A DNA stretch of 24,634 bases, taken from the NCBI GenBank assembly GCA_004557545.1, contig SFGV01000026.1, positions 1-24,634 of the forward strand, given 5' to 3'. The notes under the pieces were generated by a model. It was not told the origin of the DNA. It did no database searches and saw only the letters and a list, made by a program, of their open reading frames with translations. Below, piece after piece: positions 8,117-15,468 of the stretch. Within the stretch, counting starts at the first letter, position 1, and every line of letters begins with the position of its first letter. The position numbers and the translations under genes were made by a program. This DNA comes from Succinatimonas hippei (GTDB lineage: Bacteria; Pseudomonadota; Gammaproteobacteria; Enterobacterales; Succinivibrionaceae).

Positions 8117-8960
8117 ACTGTGCCTTATAGCCGTTAAGAGCGCCTTCCCACGCTGGGATGAACGCGCCCTTGTATTCTTTAAGCAGTGTCCTGGCAACGG
8201 CATCGGTGTGGTAGGCGTCAACTACCTTTTTGTACACCGGGTTGTCCTTGTCAGCGCTTCTTGCGACTATGACGTTTACAAGCTGCGGGGCGGCCTTGTT
8301 GACCTTCGGATCAAGATTTTCCTGATAGATGGAGTCCCTGGTCGGATCAAGATGGGCGGTAAAGGCGTTGCCGCCGTTTATAAGGGCGGCTGACACATCA
8401 GGCAGGATCCTCGCCAGAATACCTGACTCAGCCTCGCGGATCTTGATCTTCTTGTTGTAGGCGGTGATATCGGCTTTGGTAGGGGTGTAGCCCTTTGCAG
8501 GGTCAACCTTGATAAGACCCGCGGACTCGAGCACCTTCAGGGCGCGTCCGCCGTTTGTCAGATCAGAGGGAATGGCGATGATGTCGCCGTCCTTGATATC
8601 CGACATGGATTTGATGCGATCCTTATTGTTAAACACGCAAAGCGGGGTAATCAGGGTATCGCCGACAGCCTCAATCTTATAGCCGTTGCGCGCGATGTCG
8701 TTTTTGAGGAAGGCCTTGTGCTGGAAGGCGTTGAGATCGATGTCTCCGTCATTTAAGGCGCGGTTGGGGGTGGCGTAATCAGAGTATTTGACAAGCTTAA
8801 CCTCGATATTGTCCTTCTTTAGGATCTCATTTATGGTGTCCCACTGGGCGTTATAGGCTCCGACTACACCGACCTTTACGATGGTTGGATCGGCAAAGGC
8901 GGCAGAGCACAAAGCCAATGCCGCGGCACTGGTCAGAACCTTTTTAAAACTGAGTTTCAT
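8115..8960 (-). CDS. metQ: MetQ-type substrate-binding protein of an ABC importer (281 aa)
   Basis: This is a periplasmic binding protein of the NlpA/MetQ family (PF03180), which captures methionine, related amino acids or dipeptides for MetNI. The mature part begins DPTIVKVGVVGA, and NAFQHKAFL, IPSDLTNGGRALKVL and the ending AWEGALNGYKAQ follow the family pattern. ATG 8960 is chosen over an upstream in-frame start at 9017 because the signal peptide starts here (MKLSFKKVLTSAAALALCSAAFA, cut before DP) and GGAG lies 8 nt upstream. A cysteine is present at residue 18, but Leu at -1 breaks the lipobox, so the protein looks soluble rather than lipid-anchored. Divergent to metN; the M20 gene follows 7 nt later. 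No MetJ box was recognised in the shared promoter region. Confidence 0.88.
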   Translation of the reverse strand: MKLSFKKVLTSAAALALCSAAFADPTIVKVGVVGAYNAQWDTINEILKKDNIEVKLVKYSDYATPNRALNDGDIDLNAFQHKAFLKNDIARNGYKIEAVGDTLITPLCVFNNKDRIKSMSDIKDGDIIAIPSDLTNGGRALKVLESAGLIKVDPAKGYTPTKADITAYNKKIKIREAESGILARILPDVSAALINGGNAFTAHLDPTRDSIYQENLDPKVNKAAPQLVNVIVARSADKDNPVYKKVVDAYHTDAVARTLLKEYKGAFIPAWEGALNGYKAQ

Positions 8961-8990
8961 TTTTTTATCTCCGATAACAATTTTTTTCAA

Positions 8991-8996
8991 ATCATA
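8991..8996 (-). promoter_or_regulatory. Candidate -10 element for metQ
   Basis: TATGAT on the minus strand (five of six matches to TATAAT) lies 31 bp ahead of the metQ ATG, in the 156-bp divergent metQ/metN spacer. A TTGTCT lies 15 bp upstream, which is a poor spacing for a -35. Confidence 0.35.
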
Positions 8997-9116
8997 AACC
9001 CAAAAACCCTCAGACAAACCATGCTCATCTGAAGCTCTTTCTCACGTGCCGGGACAGGCGCTTTTAAAACCCCGCCGCGGAGATTAAGATCATTATGTCA
9101 AAGAAAGGATTAAGTC

Positions 9117-10145
9117 ATGATCACACTTGAGCATGTAAGCAAGATCTTCAATCAGCGCGGACGTGAGGTGCGCGCGGTTGATGACGTATGTCTTCAGATA
9201 AAGGATGGCGAGATCTTCGGGATCATAGGTTTCTCAGGCGCCGGCAAGTCAACCCTGGTGCGTTGCATGAACCTGCTTGAGCGTCCTACATCGGGAAAGG
9301 TTTTTGTCGGAGATTGCGAGATCACGGCGCTTGATGACAAAAGACTTCGTGATATCAGGCGCGGCATCGGCATGATCTTTCAGCACTTCAACCTCATGCC
9401 CTCGCGCACTGTCGCGGGCAATATCGAGCTTCCGCTGTGTCATGCCAATGTTCCAAAGCAGGAGCGGCTATCGAGGATCAGGGCTCTGCTTGAGATGGTG
9501 GGGCTTTCGGATAAGGGGGCTTCCTATCCTTCACAGCTCTCTGGTGGACAGAAGCAGCGCGTGGCGATAGCAAGGGCGCTTGCCTGTGAGCCTAAAGTAC
9601 TGCTTTGTGATGAGGCAACATCGGCGCTTGATCCCCAGACCACCTCGCAGATCCTCAAGCTTTTAAAGGAGCTTAATCAAAAACTTGGGATCTCAATTGT
9701 GGTCATTACCCATCAGATGTCGGTGGTAAAAGAGATCTGTGACAGAGCCGCGGTGATGGAGCATGGAAGGATAACTGAAAGCGGCAGCGTCTATGAGCTT
9801 TTCAGCGCTCCCAAGGATCCCTCAACGAAGGAGTTCCTGGACATGGCTTCAAATGTCGGAGCGTTTTATGAGACCTTCAATGAAAAAGGATCGCTTGCCG
9901 ATCTGCATGACGGTACCCATATCTGGTTTCTTACCTACACCGGCAGTGCGACCGGAGAGGCTCTGATGAGCAAAATCTATCAGCTCTTTGAGGTCGAGGC
10001 GAACATCCTTTATGGAGATATCGATTACATCAAGGGCAGGCCCTTGGGCAAGCTCGCGGTAAACCTGCGCGGAAAGCCTGAGAATATTGAAAAAGCGGTT
10101 TCATACATAAAAGAACAGGGTGTCAAGGCGGAGCTTATAAAATGA
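9117..10145 (+). CDS. metN: MetN-type ABC importer ATP-binding protein (342 aa)
   Basis: This ATPase energises uptake through MetI at the cytoplasmic face. Walker A is GFSGAGKST at residues 38-46, the Q-loop follows in GMIFQHF, the signature LSGGQKQR is at 141-148, Walker B VLLCDE at 161-166 with SALDP, and the H-loop is VITHQ near 200. The last ~80 residues form the NIL domain (FLTYTGSATGEAL..., ending EQGVKAELIK), which in E. coli MetN binds methionine and inhibits transport from inside the cell. Length matches the family (about 343). AAAGG stands 7 nt ahead of the ATG, and the stop overlaps the metI start by 4 bp. Confidence 0.95.
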   Translation: MITLEHVSKIFNQRGREVRAVDDVCLQIKDGEIFGIIGFSGAGKSTLVRCMNLLERPTSGKVFVGDCEITALDDKRLRDIRRGIGMIFQHFNLMPSRTVAGNIELPLCHANVPKQERLSRIRALLEMVGLSDKGASYPSQLSGGQKQRVAIARALACEPKVLLCDEATSALDPQTTSQILKLLKELNQKLGISIVVITHQMSVVKEICDRAAVMEHGRITESGSVYELFSAPKDPSTKEFLDMASNVGAFYETFNEKGSLADLHDGTHIWFLTYTGSATGEALMSKIYQLFEVEANILYGDIDYIKGRPLGKLAVNLRGKPENIEKAVSYIKEQGVKAELIK

Positions 10146-10831
10146 ACGCGTTAATTGAATTTCTAGATAAGCTGATGCCGAATTTCGAGCCTCTCAGAGA
10201 GGAGTTTTTTGAGTGCTTTTATGACACGCTCATTATGATCGCGGTGTCAGGCACCATAGCCTGGTTTCTGGGAGTTGCGCTCGGGGTCACGCTGGTGGTT
10301 TCCAAAAAGGGCGGAATTTTGCAAAACCGCGCGCTCTTTACCATCTGCGACCGCTCAATTGACATCATAAGATCAATTCCCTTCATCATTCTGATGGTGC
10401 TTCTGATCCCGCTCTCAAGGCTTTTGGTCGGTACCGGTTCGGGGCTTGAGGGATCGTTTGTCGCGCTCGTGTTCGGTACAGTGCCCTTCTTTGCCCGCCA
10501 GATAGAGCAGGTGCTCTCGGATCTTGATCCTGGTCTTGTTGAGGCGGCGCAGTCGATGGGCTTTTCAACCACCGAGATAGTGTTTAAGGTTTATCTCAGG
10601 GAGAGCATCCCGGGGATCACCAGGGTAACCATGATAACCTTCGTAAGCTTTGTCGGGATCACCGCTATAGCAGGAGCGATCGGCGCCGGCGGGCTTGGTG
10701 ATTTTGCCATCCGCTATGGCTATCAGATGGGCTATCGCGACATGATCTGGCTTACCGTGGTAGTGATCCTTCTTATGATTTCCGTGTTCCAGTTCATAGG
10801 CGGGATAATCGTGAGAAAAACCACCCACTGA
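10142..10831 (+). CDS. metI: MetI-type ABC importer permease (229 aa)
   Basis: This inner-membrane permease has about five membrane helices (roughly 27-52, 77-94, 103-118, 165-190 and 200-222). It has the binding-protein-dependent EAA loop at 134-150 (EAAQSMGFSTTEI...), which docks on MetN. IGAGGLGDFAIRYGYQ is the typical MetI segment after that loop. The ATG overlaps the metN stop (ATGA), so the pair should be translationally coupled. The gene is slightly longer than E. coli MetI (217 aa) at its N-terminus. No clear terminator was found after it. Confidence 0.93.
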   Translation: MNALIEFLDKLMPNFEPLREEFFECFYDTLIMIAVSGTIAWFLGVALGVTLVVSKKGGILQNRALFTICDRSIDIIRSIPFIILMVLLIPLSRLLVGTGSGLEGSFVALVFGTVPFFARQIEQVLSDLDPGLVEAAQSMGFSTTEIVFKVYLRESIPGITRVTMITFVSFVGITAIAGAIGAGGLGDFAIRYGYQMGYRDMIWLTVVVILLMISVFQFIGGIIVRKTTH

Positions 10832-11065
10832 AAACATACTAAGGGATCCTCATCTCAGACCAGATTGCCTGAGCTGTCTGCGGTTATAACATAAGATCAG
10901 AAATAAAATTGCTTTTTGAAGTGGTATATAAGTTTTTGTTCCAAAGCCTTGCCACAAGCGGAACTGAGAAGATTTTACCTGAGGCTTAAGGACCATTACA
11001 TGAGAAAATTAGCATCAGTTCGGCTGATTCAAAGAGTTCTTTCCTTTTCCTAAGTTCCTGAAAGT
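10832..11065. other. Spacer between converging metI and rlmH
   Basis: This 234-bp AT-leaning spacer has no convincing ORF. The only structure noted is a 5-bp ATCAG/CTGAT hairpin (11014-11018/11024-11028). On the minus strand it is followed by GCTAATTTTCTC, a weak candidate terminator for the rlmH unit. In many gammaproteobacteria mrdA/rodA would follow rlmH; they are not here. Confidence 0.4.
11008..11028 (-). terminator. Weak terminator candidate after rlmH
   Basis: A 5-bp stem with a 5-nt loop sits about 40 bp past the rlmH stop, and a short T-rich run follows on the minus strand. The stem is short, so confidence is low. Confidence 0.3.
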
Positions 11066-11536
11066 TTAAGCTCGGTGATAGGGTAGACCGGCGTAAATGC
11101 TGTAGGCCCGGTAAACGGTCTCGGCGACAAAGACACGAACCAGCGGATGAGGAAGGGTGAGCTTTGAGAGCGACCACAGCTCGGAGGCTCTTTGCCTGCA
11201 CTCATCGGTAAGCCCGTTTGGACCTCCAATCAAAAGCGCGATGTCACAGCCCATGCTCTCCCAGGAGCCTACCTTTTTTGAAAGTTCCTCTGAGGTGAAT
11301 TGTCTGCCGCGCTCATCCAGAGCAATTACATAGGATTTTTTGGGTATGGCCTCAAGTATGGCTTTGCCTTCCTTTTCCATCGCCTTTATCTCAGAGCCGC
11401 GGCCGTCACGTCTTTGCGGGGCGATTTCGCGGAACTCAAGCTTAAGCTCGGGTGGAAAGCGCTTGGAGTACTCATCTACCGCGGTCTGAACCCATTTGGG
11501 CATGCGGTTTCCCACCGCTATGACTACTATCTTCAA
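11066..11536 (-). CDS. rlmH: 23S rRNA (pseudouridine1915-N3)-methyltransferase RlmH (156 aa)
   Basis: SPOUT-class methyltransferase that uses SAM to methylate pseudouridine 1915 in helix 69 of 23S rRNA in the assembled ribosome. The N-terminus is MKIVVIAVGNRMPKWV, the SAM-knot motif is LLIGGPNGL, and the end LPHPLVRVFVAETVYRAYSI...LPYHRA is diagnostic. Length equals the family norm (155-156). The start codon is TTG, one nucleotide after the rsfS TGA, with GAGG from the end of rsfS about 6 nt upstream. No better start is seen, and the family's MK(I/L) beginning fits. Pairing with rsfS is conserved across bacteria. Confidence 0.95.
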   Translation of the reverse strand: MKIVVIAVGNRMPKWVQTAVDEYSKRFPPELKLEFREIAPQRRDGRGSEIKAMEKEGKAILEAIPKKSYVIALDERGRQFTSEELSKKVGSWESMGCDIALLIGGPNGLTDECRQRASELWSLSKLTLPHPLVRVFVAETVYRAYSIYAGLPYHRA

Positions 11537-11537
11537 A

Positions 11538-11918
11538 TCAGGCCTCAGTCTGGCTTAGAGTACGGTAGAGATCTTCAAGGCGGTAACGCTCGCGGGCCTC
11601 AGGGCACATTATGTGAACCATAACGCCGCCGGCGTCTACAATGACCCATTCACAGCTCTGCTCGCCTGAAACGGAAATTCCCTTAAATCCCATATCAGAA
11701 AGCCTTTTGGCCAGATGATCGGCTATGGCCGCGACATGGCGGGTTGAGGTGCCTGAGCATATGAGCATGTGATCGGCAATTGAGGATCTGCCCTCAACAT
11801 CTATGCTCACCAGATCTTTGGCTTTATAGTCCTCAAGACCCTTAAGGCACAATCCTTCAAGTTCGTTTTCAGAATGAATGGCGGAATTTTGCGCCATCGC
11901 TGGTTGAGTATCAGACAA
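11538..11918 (-). CDS. rsfS: Ribosomal silencing factor RsfS (126 aa)
   Basis: This protein binds ribosomal protein uL14 on the 50S subunit and blocks 30S joining, lowering translation in starvation. Family marks are DYKAKDLVSIDV, SSIADHMLICSGTSTRHV, ISVSGEQSCEWVIVDAG and VMVHIM. It starts at TTG 11918, with AGGAG 6 nt upstream. The next in-frame ATG (residue 8, 11897) lacks such a site, so the TTG start with a short extra N-terminus is preferred. Adjacent to rlmH. The usual upstream neighbour nadD is displaced by two inserted genes. Confidence 0.93.
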   Translation of the reverse strand: MSDTQPAMAQNSAIHSENELEGLCLKGLEDYKAKDLVSIDVEGRSSIADHMLICSGTSTRHVAAIADHLAKRLSDMGFKGISVSGEQSCEWVIVDAGGVMVHIMCPEARERYRLEDLYRTLSQTEA

Positions 11919-11924
11919 TATAGT

Positions 11925-11929
11925 CTCCT
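11925..11929 (-). promoter_or_regulatory. Shine-Dalgarno deciding the TTG start of rsfS
   Basis: AGGAG on the minus strand, 6 nt before TTG 11916-11918, supports TTG rather than the later ATG as the rsfS start. Confidence 0.6.
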
Positions 11930-11939
11930 GTATCGGTAA

Positions 11940-12470
11940 TTAAAGCATTACTATACGCCCGGGCAGTCTTGGGCGTTCTTGTGGCGCCGGGGCTTTCGCG
12001 TAGCCTAAAGCTACGTGGCCTATGCCGACCCATTCACCGTCAAGACCTGCTTTTTTTAAGATCCTCTGACCAAACGGAGTCTCAAACTCCTCTTTTGCGC
12101 GGTGGATCCAGCACGAACCAATGCCAAGTGAGTTCGCGGCAAGCATTATGTTTTCAAGCATCACCGATCCGTCATACACGGCTGTGGGCACATCCTTTCT
12201 TGAGATTGCGATCATGACAGCGGGAGCGCCGTAGAAGGGATCAAATCCGCTGTTCCAGCCGCCTATCTTGCAGTTAAGCTCAGAGAGCTCTTTTAAGAGC
12301 CCTTTGTCGGTTATCACAATTACCGAGCACATCTGGCGGTTTTTCCCCGAAGGGGCCCAGATCCCGGCGTCGGCTATGGTTTTGAGATCCTCAGGCGCAA
12401 TAGGACGCGCGCTGTCAAACTGTCTTACGCTGTGCCTGGTGTGCATGTTTTCAATTACAGGATTAGTCAT
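11940..12470 (-). CDS. Nitroreductase family protein (176 aa)
   Basis: FMN-dependent NAD(P)H oxidoreductase fold (PF00881). RHSVRQF at 12-18 and APSGKNRQ at 39-46 are the flavin phosphate and ribityl contacts. ENIMLAANSLGIGSCWI (about 106-122) is the usual dimer-core helix, and GHVALGYAKAPAPQERP near the end is the second typical segment. The ORF reaches 12530, but ATG 12470 has GGAG 7 nt upstream and begins just before the first conserved block. The physiological substrate cannot be told from sequence. It sits 21 nt ahead of rsfS and about 90 nt after the orphan gene, in the same direction, so co-transcription is likely. It is not part of the usual nadD-rsfS arrangement. Confidence 0.88.
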   Translation of the reverse strand: MTNPVIENMHTRHSVRQFDSARPIAPEDLKTIADAGIWAPSGKNRQMCSVIVITDKGLLKELSELNCKIGGWNSGFDPFYGAPAVMIAISRKDVPTAVYDGSVMLENIMLAANSLGIGSCWIHRAKEEFETPFGQRILKKAGLDGEWVGIGHVALGYAKAPAPQERPRLPGRIVML

Positions 12471-12560
12471 TTTTTGACTCCAGAAATACAGTTCTGCGCT
12501 GATATTACGGTTGGTGAACTCTGACTTCAATAATATATTTAAAGATTTTATTGTAAAGAC

Positions 12561-13613
12561 CTATGAATCAAACCATGTTTCACTGATCTTATCGCAAATT
12601 ACTTTTAATACATATAAAAACACAAATAGTAGTATTGCCCACAGAATTGGAATGTATTTTGATAAAGCCAAAATAATACAGGAAGCAGTGGCCGCGAATG
12701 TCGCAGCGTAACTAAACCCCCTCATTCTTTTGTTTAGCCTCTCAAGCTTCTTTTCTTTTTTATCTAAGGCAAATTCTTTTAGCTTGTTTTCCATTTCAGC
12801 TATTGAGGACTCAATATCAAAAAAAGCATATAGATCCTTCCACATGTTATACAGTTCAATTACTCGATCGCGTCTCAAAGGCATCCTGAAAAGATATCTT
12901 AATTTCCAGTCCTGCATTTCAGCATAAGCTTTACGCGAATTTTTATTTTCTTTAAACTCTAATATTTTTCTTTTTAGATAATTATGTTTTATTTGAGAAG
13001 AATCTTGCTTGTCTGTTATTTGTCTTACATATTGGGTAGTCTTATTTATATATGAGCTTGCTAGAATGTAAATAACCGCCAGTCTGCAGGCGGAGCACTC
13101 TAATCTGTCGAAAGCCTGAGTAATGGTTAACTTTTTATTTTGAAGTTTTAAATTTGGAGCTTTTTGATTCCCTGGTGGTACTGCATTTTCAATTTTCTCA
13201 GCGCTTTCACTGGATCCAAGCTTGGTTATCTCCATTTTTGTGAATTCAGCTGATTGCGTGCTTCTGTCAGAATTAAATTCGCTCTCCTCTGGATCCTTTG
13301 AGGAAATCATAAAGCCTGTTGGAGTTCTCTCTAAAACGTATCTGATATTGAAAAGATTTATGAAAAGGCTGTCCCACTTTTCAAATAATGATAGATCTTT
13401 ATTTTTACCTTCTATATCGTGTTTATTTATTTCATGTTTATCCTTGATTACTGCTACCTTATACTGATGAACAAGGCTCTTTCTTAAAAAATTGATCTTG
13501 AATTTCCCATCAGAGTTATTTAAAAACCAGCAGTCATGAATGGATACGAAATTAGATGGCTCGTATTTCCCATTAAGATATTTCTTCCCAAGATCAGAGA
13601 TTTGTAATTCCAT
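12561..13613 (-). CDS. Unrecognised protein with C-terminal two-helix membrane hairpin (350 aa)
   Basis: I do not recognise a family. The sequence shows a soluble, Lys/Asp/Asn-rich N-terminal part (1-~110) and a polar, Ser/Glu/Lys-rich linker (~105-160). A more helical part with a Cys pair (LECSACRLAVIYILASSYI, ~171-189) follows, then a charged helix with coiled-coil character (~248-298). Two hydrophobic segments at ~301-318 and ~321-339 are separated by only a few residues (SKYIP), with a short tail ISETWFDS. This fits a cytoplasmic protein anchored by a helical hairpin. Base composition is clearly more A+T-rich than all flanking genes, suggesting acquisition. It lies between nadD and the nitroreductase gene. 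The start is ATG 13613 with only a weak GGGA upstream. CorA-like overall shape is noted, but no GMN motif exists. Confidence 0.75.
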   Translation of the reverse strand: MELQISDLGKKYLNGKYEPSNFVSIHDCWFLNNSDGKFKINFLRKSLVHQYKVAVIKDKHEINKHDIEGKNKDLSLFEKWDSLFINLFNIRYVLERTPTGFMISSKDPEESEFNSDRSTQSAEFTKMEITKLGSSESAEKIENAVPPGNQKAPNLKLQNKKLTITQAFDRLECSACRLAVIYILASSYINKTTQYVRQITDKQDSSQIKHNYLKRKILEFKENKNSRKAYAEMQDWKLRYLFRMPLRRDRVIELYNMWKDLYAFFDIESSIAEMENKLKEFALDKKEKKLERLNKRMRGFSYAATFAATASCIILALSKYIPILWAILLFVFLYVLKVICDKISETWFDS

Positions 13614-13705
13614 AATTCATCCCGGTCGGTATCTTTCTAACAAAGAGTCTTTCAGGTGAAATTATCGCTGTCGCTAAACTTTCGTCTGATATTTTAGATG
13701 AGCGT

Positions 13706-14386
13706 TCAGTCCCTTCGTCGGTCATAGAGATGATGCGAGAGCGCGTACTCTCTTACCTCATCCGTAAGATACTCACTCGCGAGGGGACCGTTTGGCGTGA
13801 TCCCGATCTCCTCGCGTATTGCCCGGGAGGAAACAAGGTGCAGGGAGTTTTTTAGCATAAAGCAGTGTCCTTTGGGATCAGCTAACGCTTTTTCAAAGTC
13901 ACTTCGTCCCTCATCAATTCCATTCTCATCAAGAAAGCTTTTTATTACCGGCTTAAGTTCTCTTTGCAAATGCCCTCTGCGACCTACCACCACCAGATTT
14001 GAAAGACTGGTAAGCTCAAGCCCGCGCTTCCACTCATCAAGATACAAAAGCGAATCCGTTCCCATGATGAAGAACATCCGCTCTGAAGGACCGTATTGGG
14101 ATCTGAGCGCGCTTAGCGTGTCATAAGTGTAATGGTGGACTGAGGCGTCCTTTTCAAGATCGCTTATCTCAAAAAAAGGATAATCCTTTATGGCAAGCTC
14201 AAGCATTGCCCTGCGATCCTGATAAGAGACTCCGACGGTGTTCTTGTAATCAGGAGAGGCGTTGACCACGAACAGCACCCGGTCGAGCTTTAGTTTGTCT
14301 CTAGCCTTTAGCGCCATGAGGATGTGATCACGGTGAACCGGGTTAAAGGAGCCGCCAAGGATCCCAAGAGATGAGGGTAGGGTCAC
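13706..14386 (-). CDS. nadD: Nicotinate-nucleotide adenylyltransferase NadD (226 aa)
   Basis: This enzyme transfers AMP from ATP to nicotinate mononucleotide in NAD synthesis. GGSFNPVHRDH at 11-21 is the nucleotidyltransferase (G-x-F-x-P-x-H-x-x-H) motif, MGTDSL at 108-113 binds the nucleotide, and SSRAIRE at 186-192 is the second ATP-binding motif. The segment ASPDYKN replaces the common PPHK. The start is GTG 14386, overlapping the holA stop by 4 bp (GTGA), which suggests translational coupling. This is the last gene of the conserved leuS-lptE-holA-nadD run. A 92-bp spacer then leads to the orphan gene instead of rsfS. Confidence 0.93.
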   Translation of the reverse strand: MTLPSSLGILGGSFNPVHRDHILMALKARDKLKLDRVLFVVNASPDYKNTVGVSYQDRRAMLELAIKDYPFFEISDLEKDASVHHYTYDTLSALRSQYGPSERMFFIMGTDSLLYLDEWKRGLELTSLSNLVVVGRRGHLQRELKPVIKSFLDENGIDEGRSDFEKALADPKGHCFMLKNSLHLVSSRAIREEIGITPNGPLASEYLTDEVREYALSHHLYDRRRD

Positions 14387-15468
14387 AGCCTTTTTAGCTC
14401 CATAACGTCAAAGTTGCCCACCGCGACACACAGATCCTCAAGATCGCGTCTTGCGCCCTGAGTATCAAAAAGACAGAGCTCTGATGACGCCGAGGCAAGC
14501 TTTGAGGTCAGAAAATCATAAAGCTTCGCTGGCATTGTGGTAGCTGCGCGCAGCACTGCGTCCTGAAGCCCCGGGGTTTTTACCCCGAGCTTCATAAAGA
14601 ATATGCTGCGGTCTCTAAAGGACATCGCCGCGACATTGCTTTGCCTTACCGTAGCGACCGCGCTTAAGGCGCTGTCAAGCCTTGAGCATAAAAAGCCCAG
14701 GGTATCGATTAAGCTGCCTCCGGAGTTTGCGAGCGAGTAGAGCACATTGAGCGCTCTTGAATAGTTACCTGACAGTACGGCCTCTGAAAACTCAAAGCCC
14801 GTAAATCTGCTGTCAGAGGACATGCTCTTGTCGATTATCTGTGGGGTAAGATCGCCGCCCTTTAAGGTCATTGAGATCACCCTGAGGCTCTGATCAATGC
14901 TTATAAGGTTACCCTCGCCCATGGAGGAGATCATCTGCGCGCACTCAAGACTGCATCGCATGCCGTAGGCTGAGGATCTGCTCTGGATCCAGCGTGTGAG
15001 CTGCTCACCCTCGGGCGGATAGAGGATCTCAAGACTGCCGCCAATACCCTTGATGGCGGAAACTGCGAGATTTGACATCCCGTTTACGCCCATTCTTCCG
15101 GAAGGCTCCTTATAGGGCGCGGGCGGGAGCCTGGCGTAGCTTGAATTTACCCTCGGCAGATCGATTATCACAAAGATCCCGTCGCGCATGCGCCTGGCTA
15201 TGAGAAGCATGACGCGGCAGGCGAGGATATTTAAGGCTCTGAGGTAAATTCTGATGATCCGGTCACCACCAAAAAGACCGGGGTCGACCAGTTCATTTTC
15301 AAGCGCGTTCAGATCCGGATCGGATGGATTTTTAAAGTCGCTCTCAGAGAAGAGCATGAACTCAGCCTGGGGAAGCTCCTTTCTTGCAAGCGCGATGATC
15401 TGCTCGCTACGCTCTTTTTTGAGAAGCGGATCGTCAGAGCAGAGAAGATAGACATGGCTTTTAGCCAT
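14383..15468 (-). CDS. holA: DNA polymerase III delta subunit HolA (361 aa)
   Basis: Subunit of the clamp loader that opens the beta sliding clamp. The N-terminal AAA+-like fold is visible (VYLLCSDDPLLKKE, Asp/Leu-rich strand FVIIDLPRVN), as is the C-terminal collar helix region (EFSEAVLSGNYSRALNVLYSL). Sequence similarity within this family is low, so gene order is a main support: it lies between lptE and nadD as in other gammaproteobacteria. The length is a little above the ~340 residues usual. The extra residues appear around 108-140 (SSYARLPPAPYKEPSGRMG...), a Pro/Gly-rich insertion. Its ATG shares one base with the lptE stop (TGATG). Confidence 0.9.
   Translation of the reverse strand: MAKSHVYLLCSDDPLLKKERSEQIIALARKELPQAEFMLFSESDFKNPSDPDLNALENELVDPGLFGGDRIIRIYLRALNILACRVMLLIARRMRDGIFVIIDLPRVNSSYARLPPAPYKEPSGRMGVNGMSNLAVSAIKGIGGSLEILYPPEGEQLTRWIQSRSSAYGMRCSLECAQMISSMGEGNLISIDQSLRVISMTLKGGDLTPQIIDKSMSSDSRFTGFEFSEAVLSGNYSRALNVLYSLANSGGSLIDTLGFLCSRLDSALSAVATVRQSNVAAMSFRDRSIFFMKLGVKTPGLQDAVLRAATTMPAKLYDFLTSKLASASSELCLFDTQGARRDLEDLCVAVGNFDVMELKRL

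Noticed and set aside
8961..9116. MetJ operator search (AGACGTCT-like boxes) between metQ and metN
   Set aside because: No tandem match was seen, so no MetJ control is claimed.
12561..13613. CorA-like magnesium channel
   Set aside because: The long helix plus two C-terminal membrane segments resemble CorA in shape, but the GMN motif is missing and the N-terminal part does not look like CorA.
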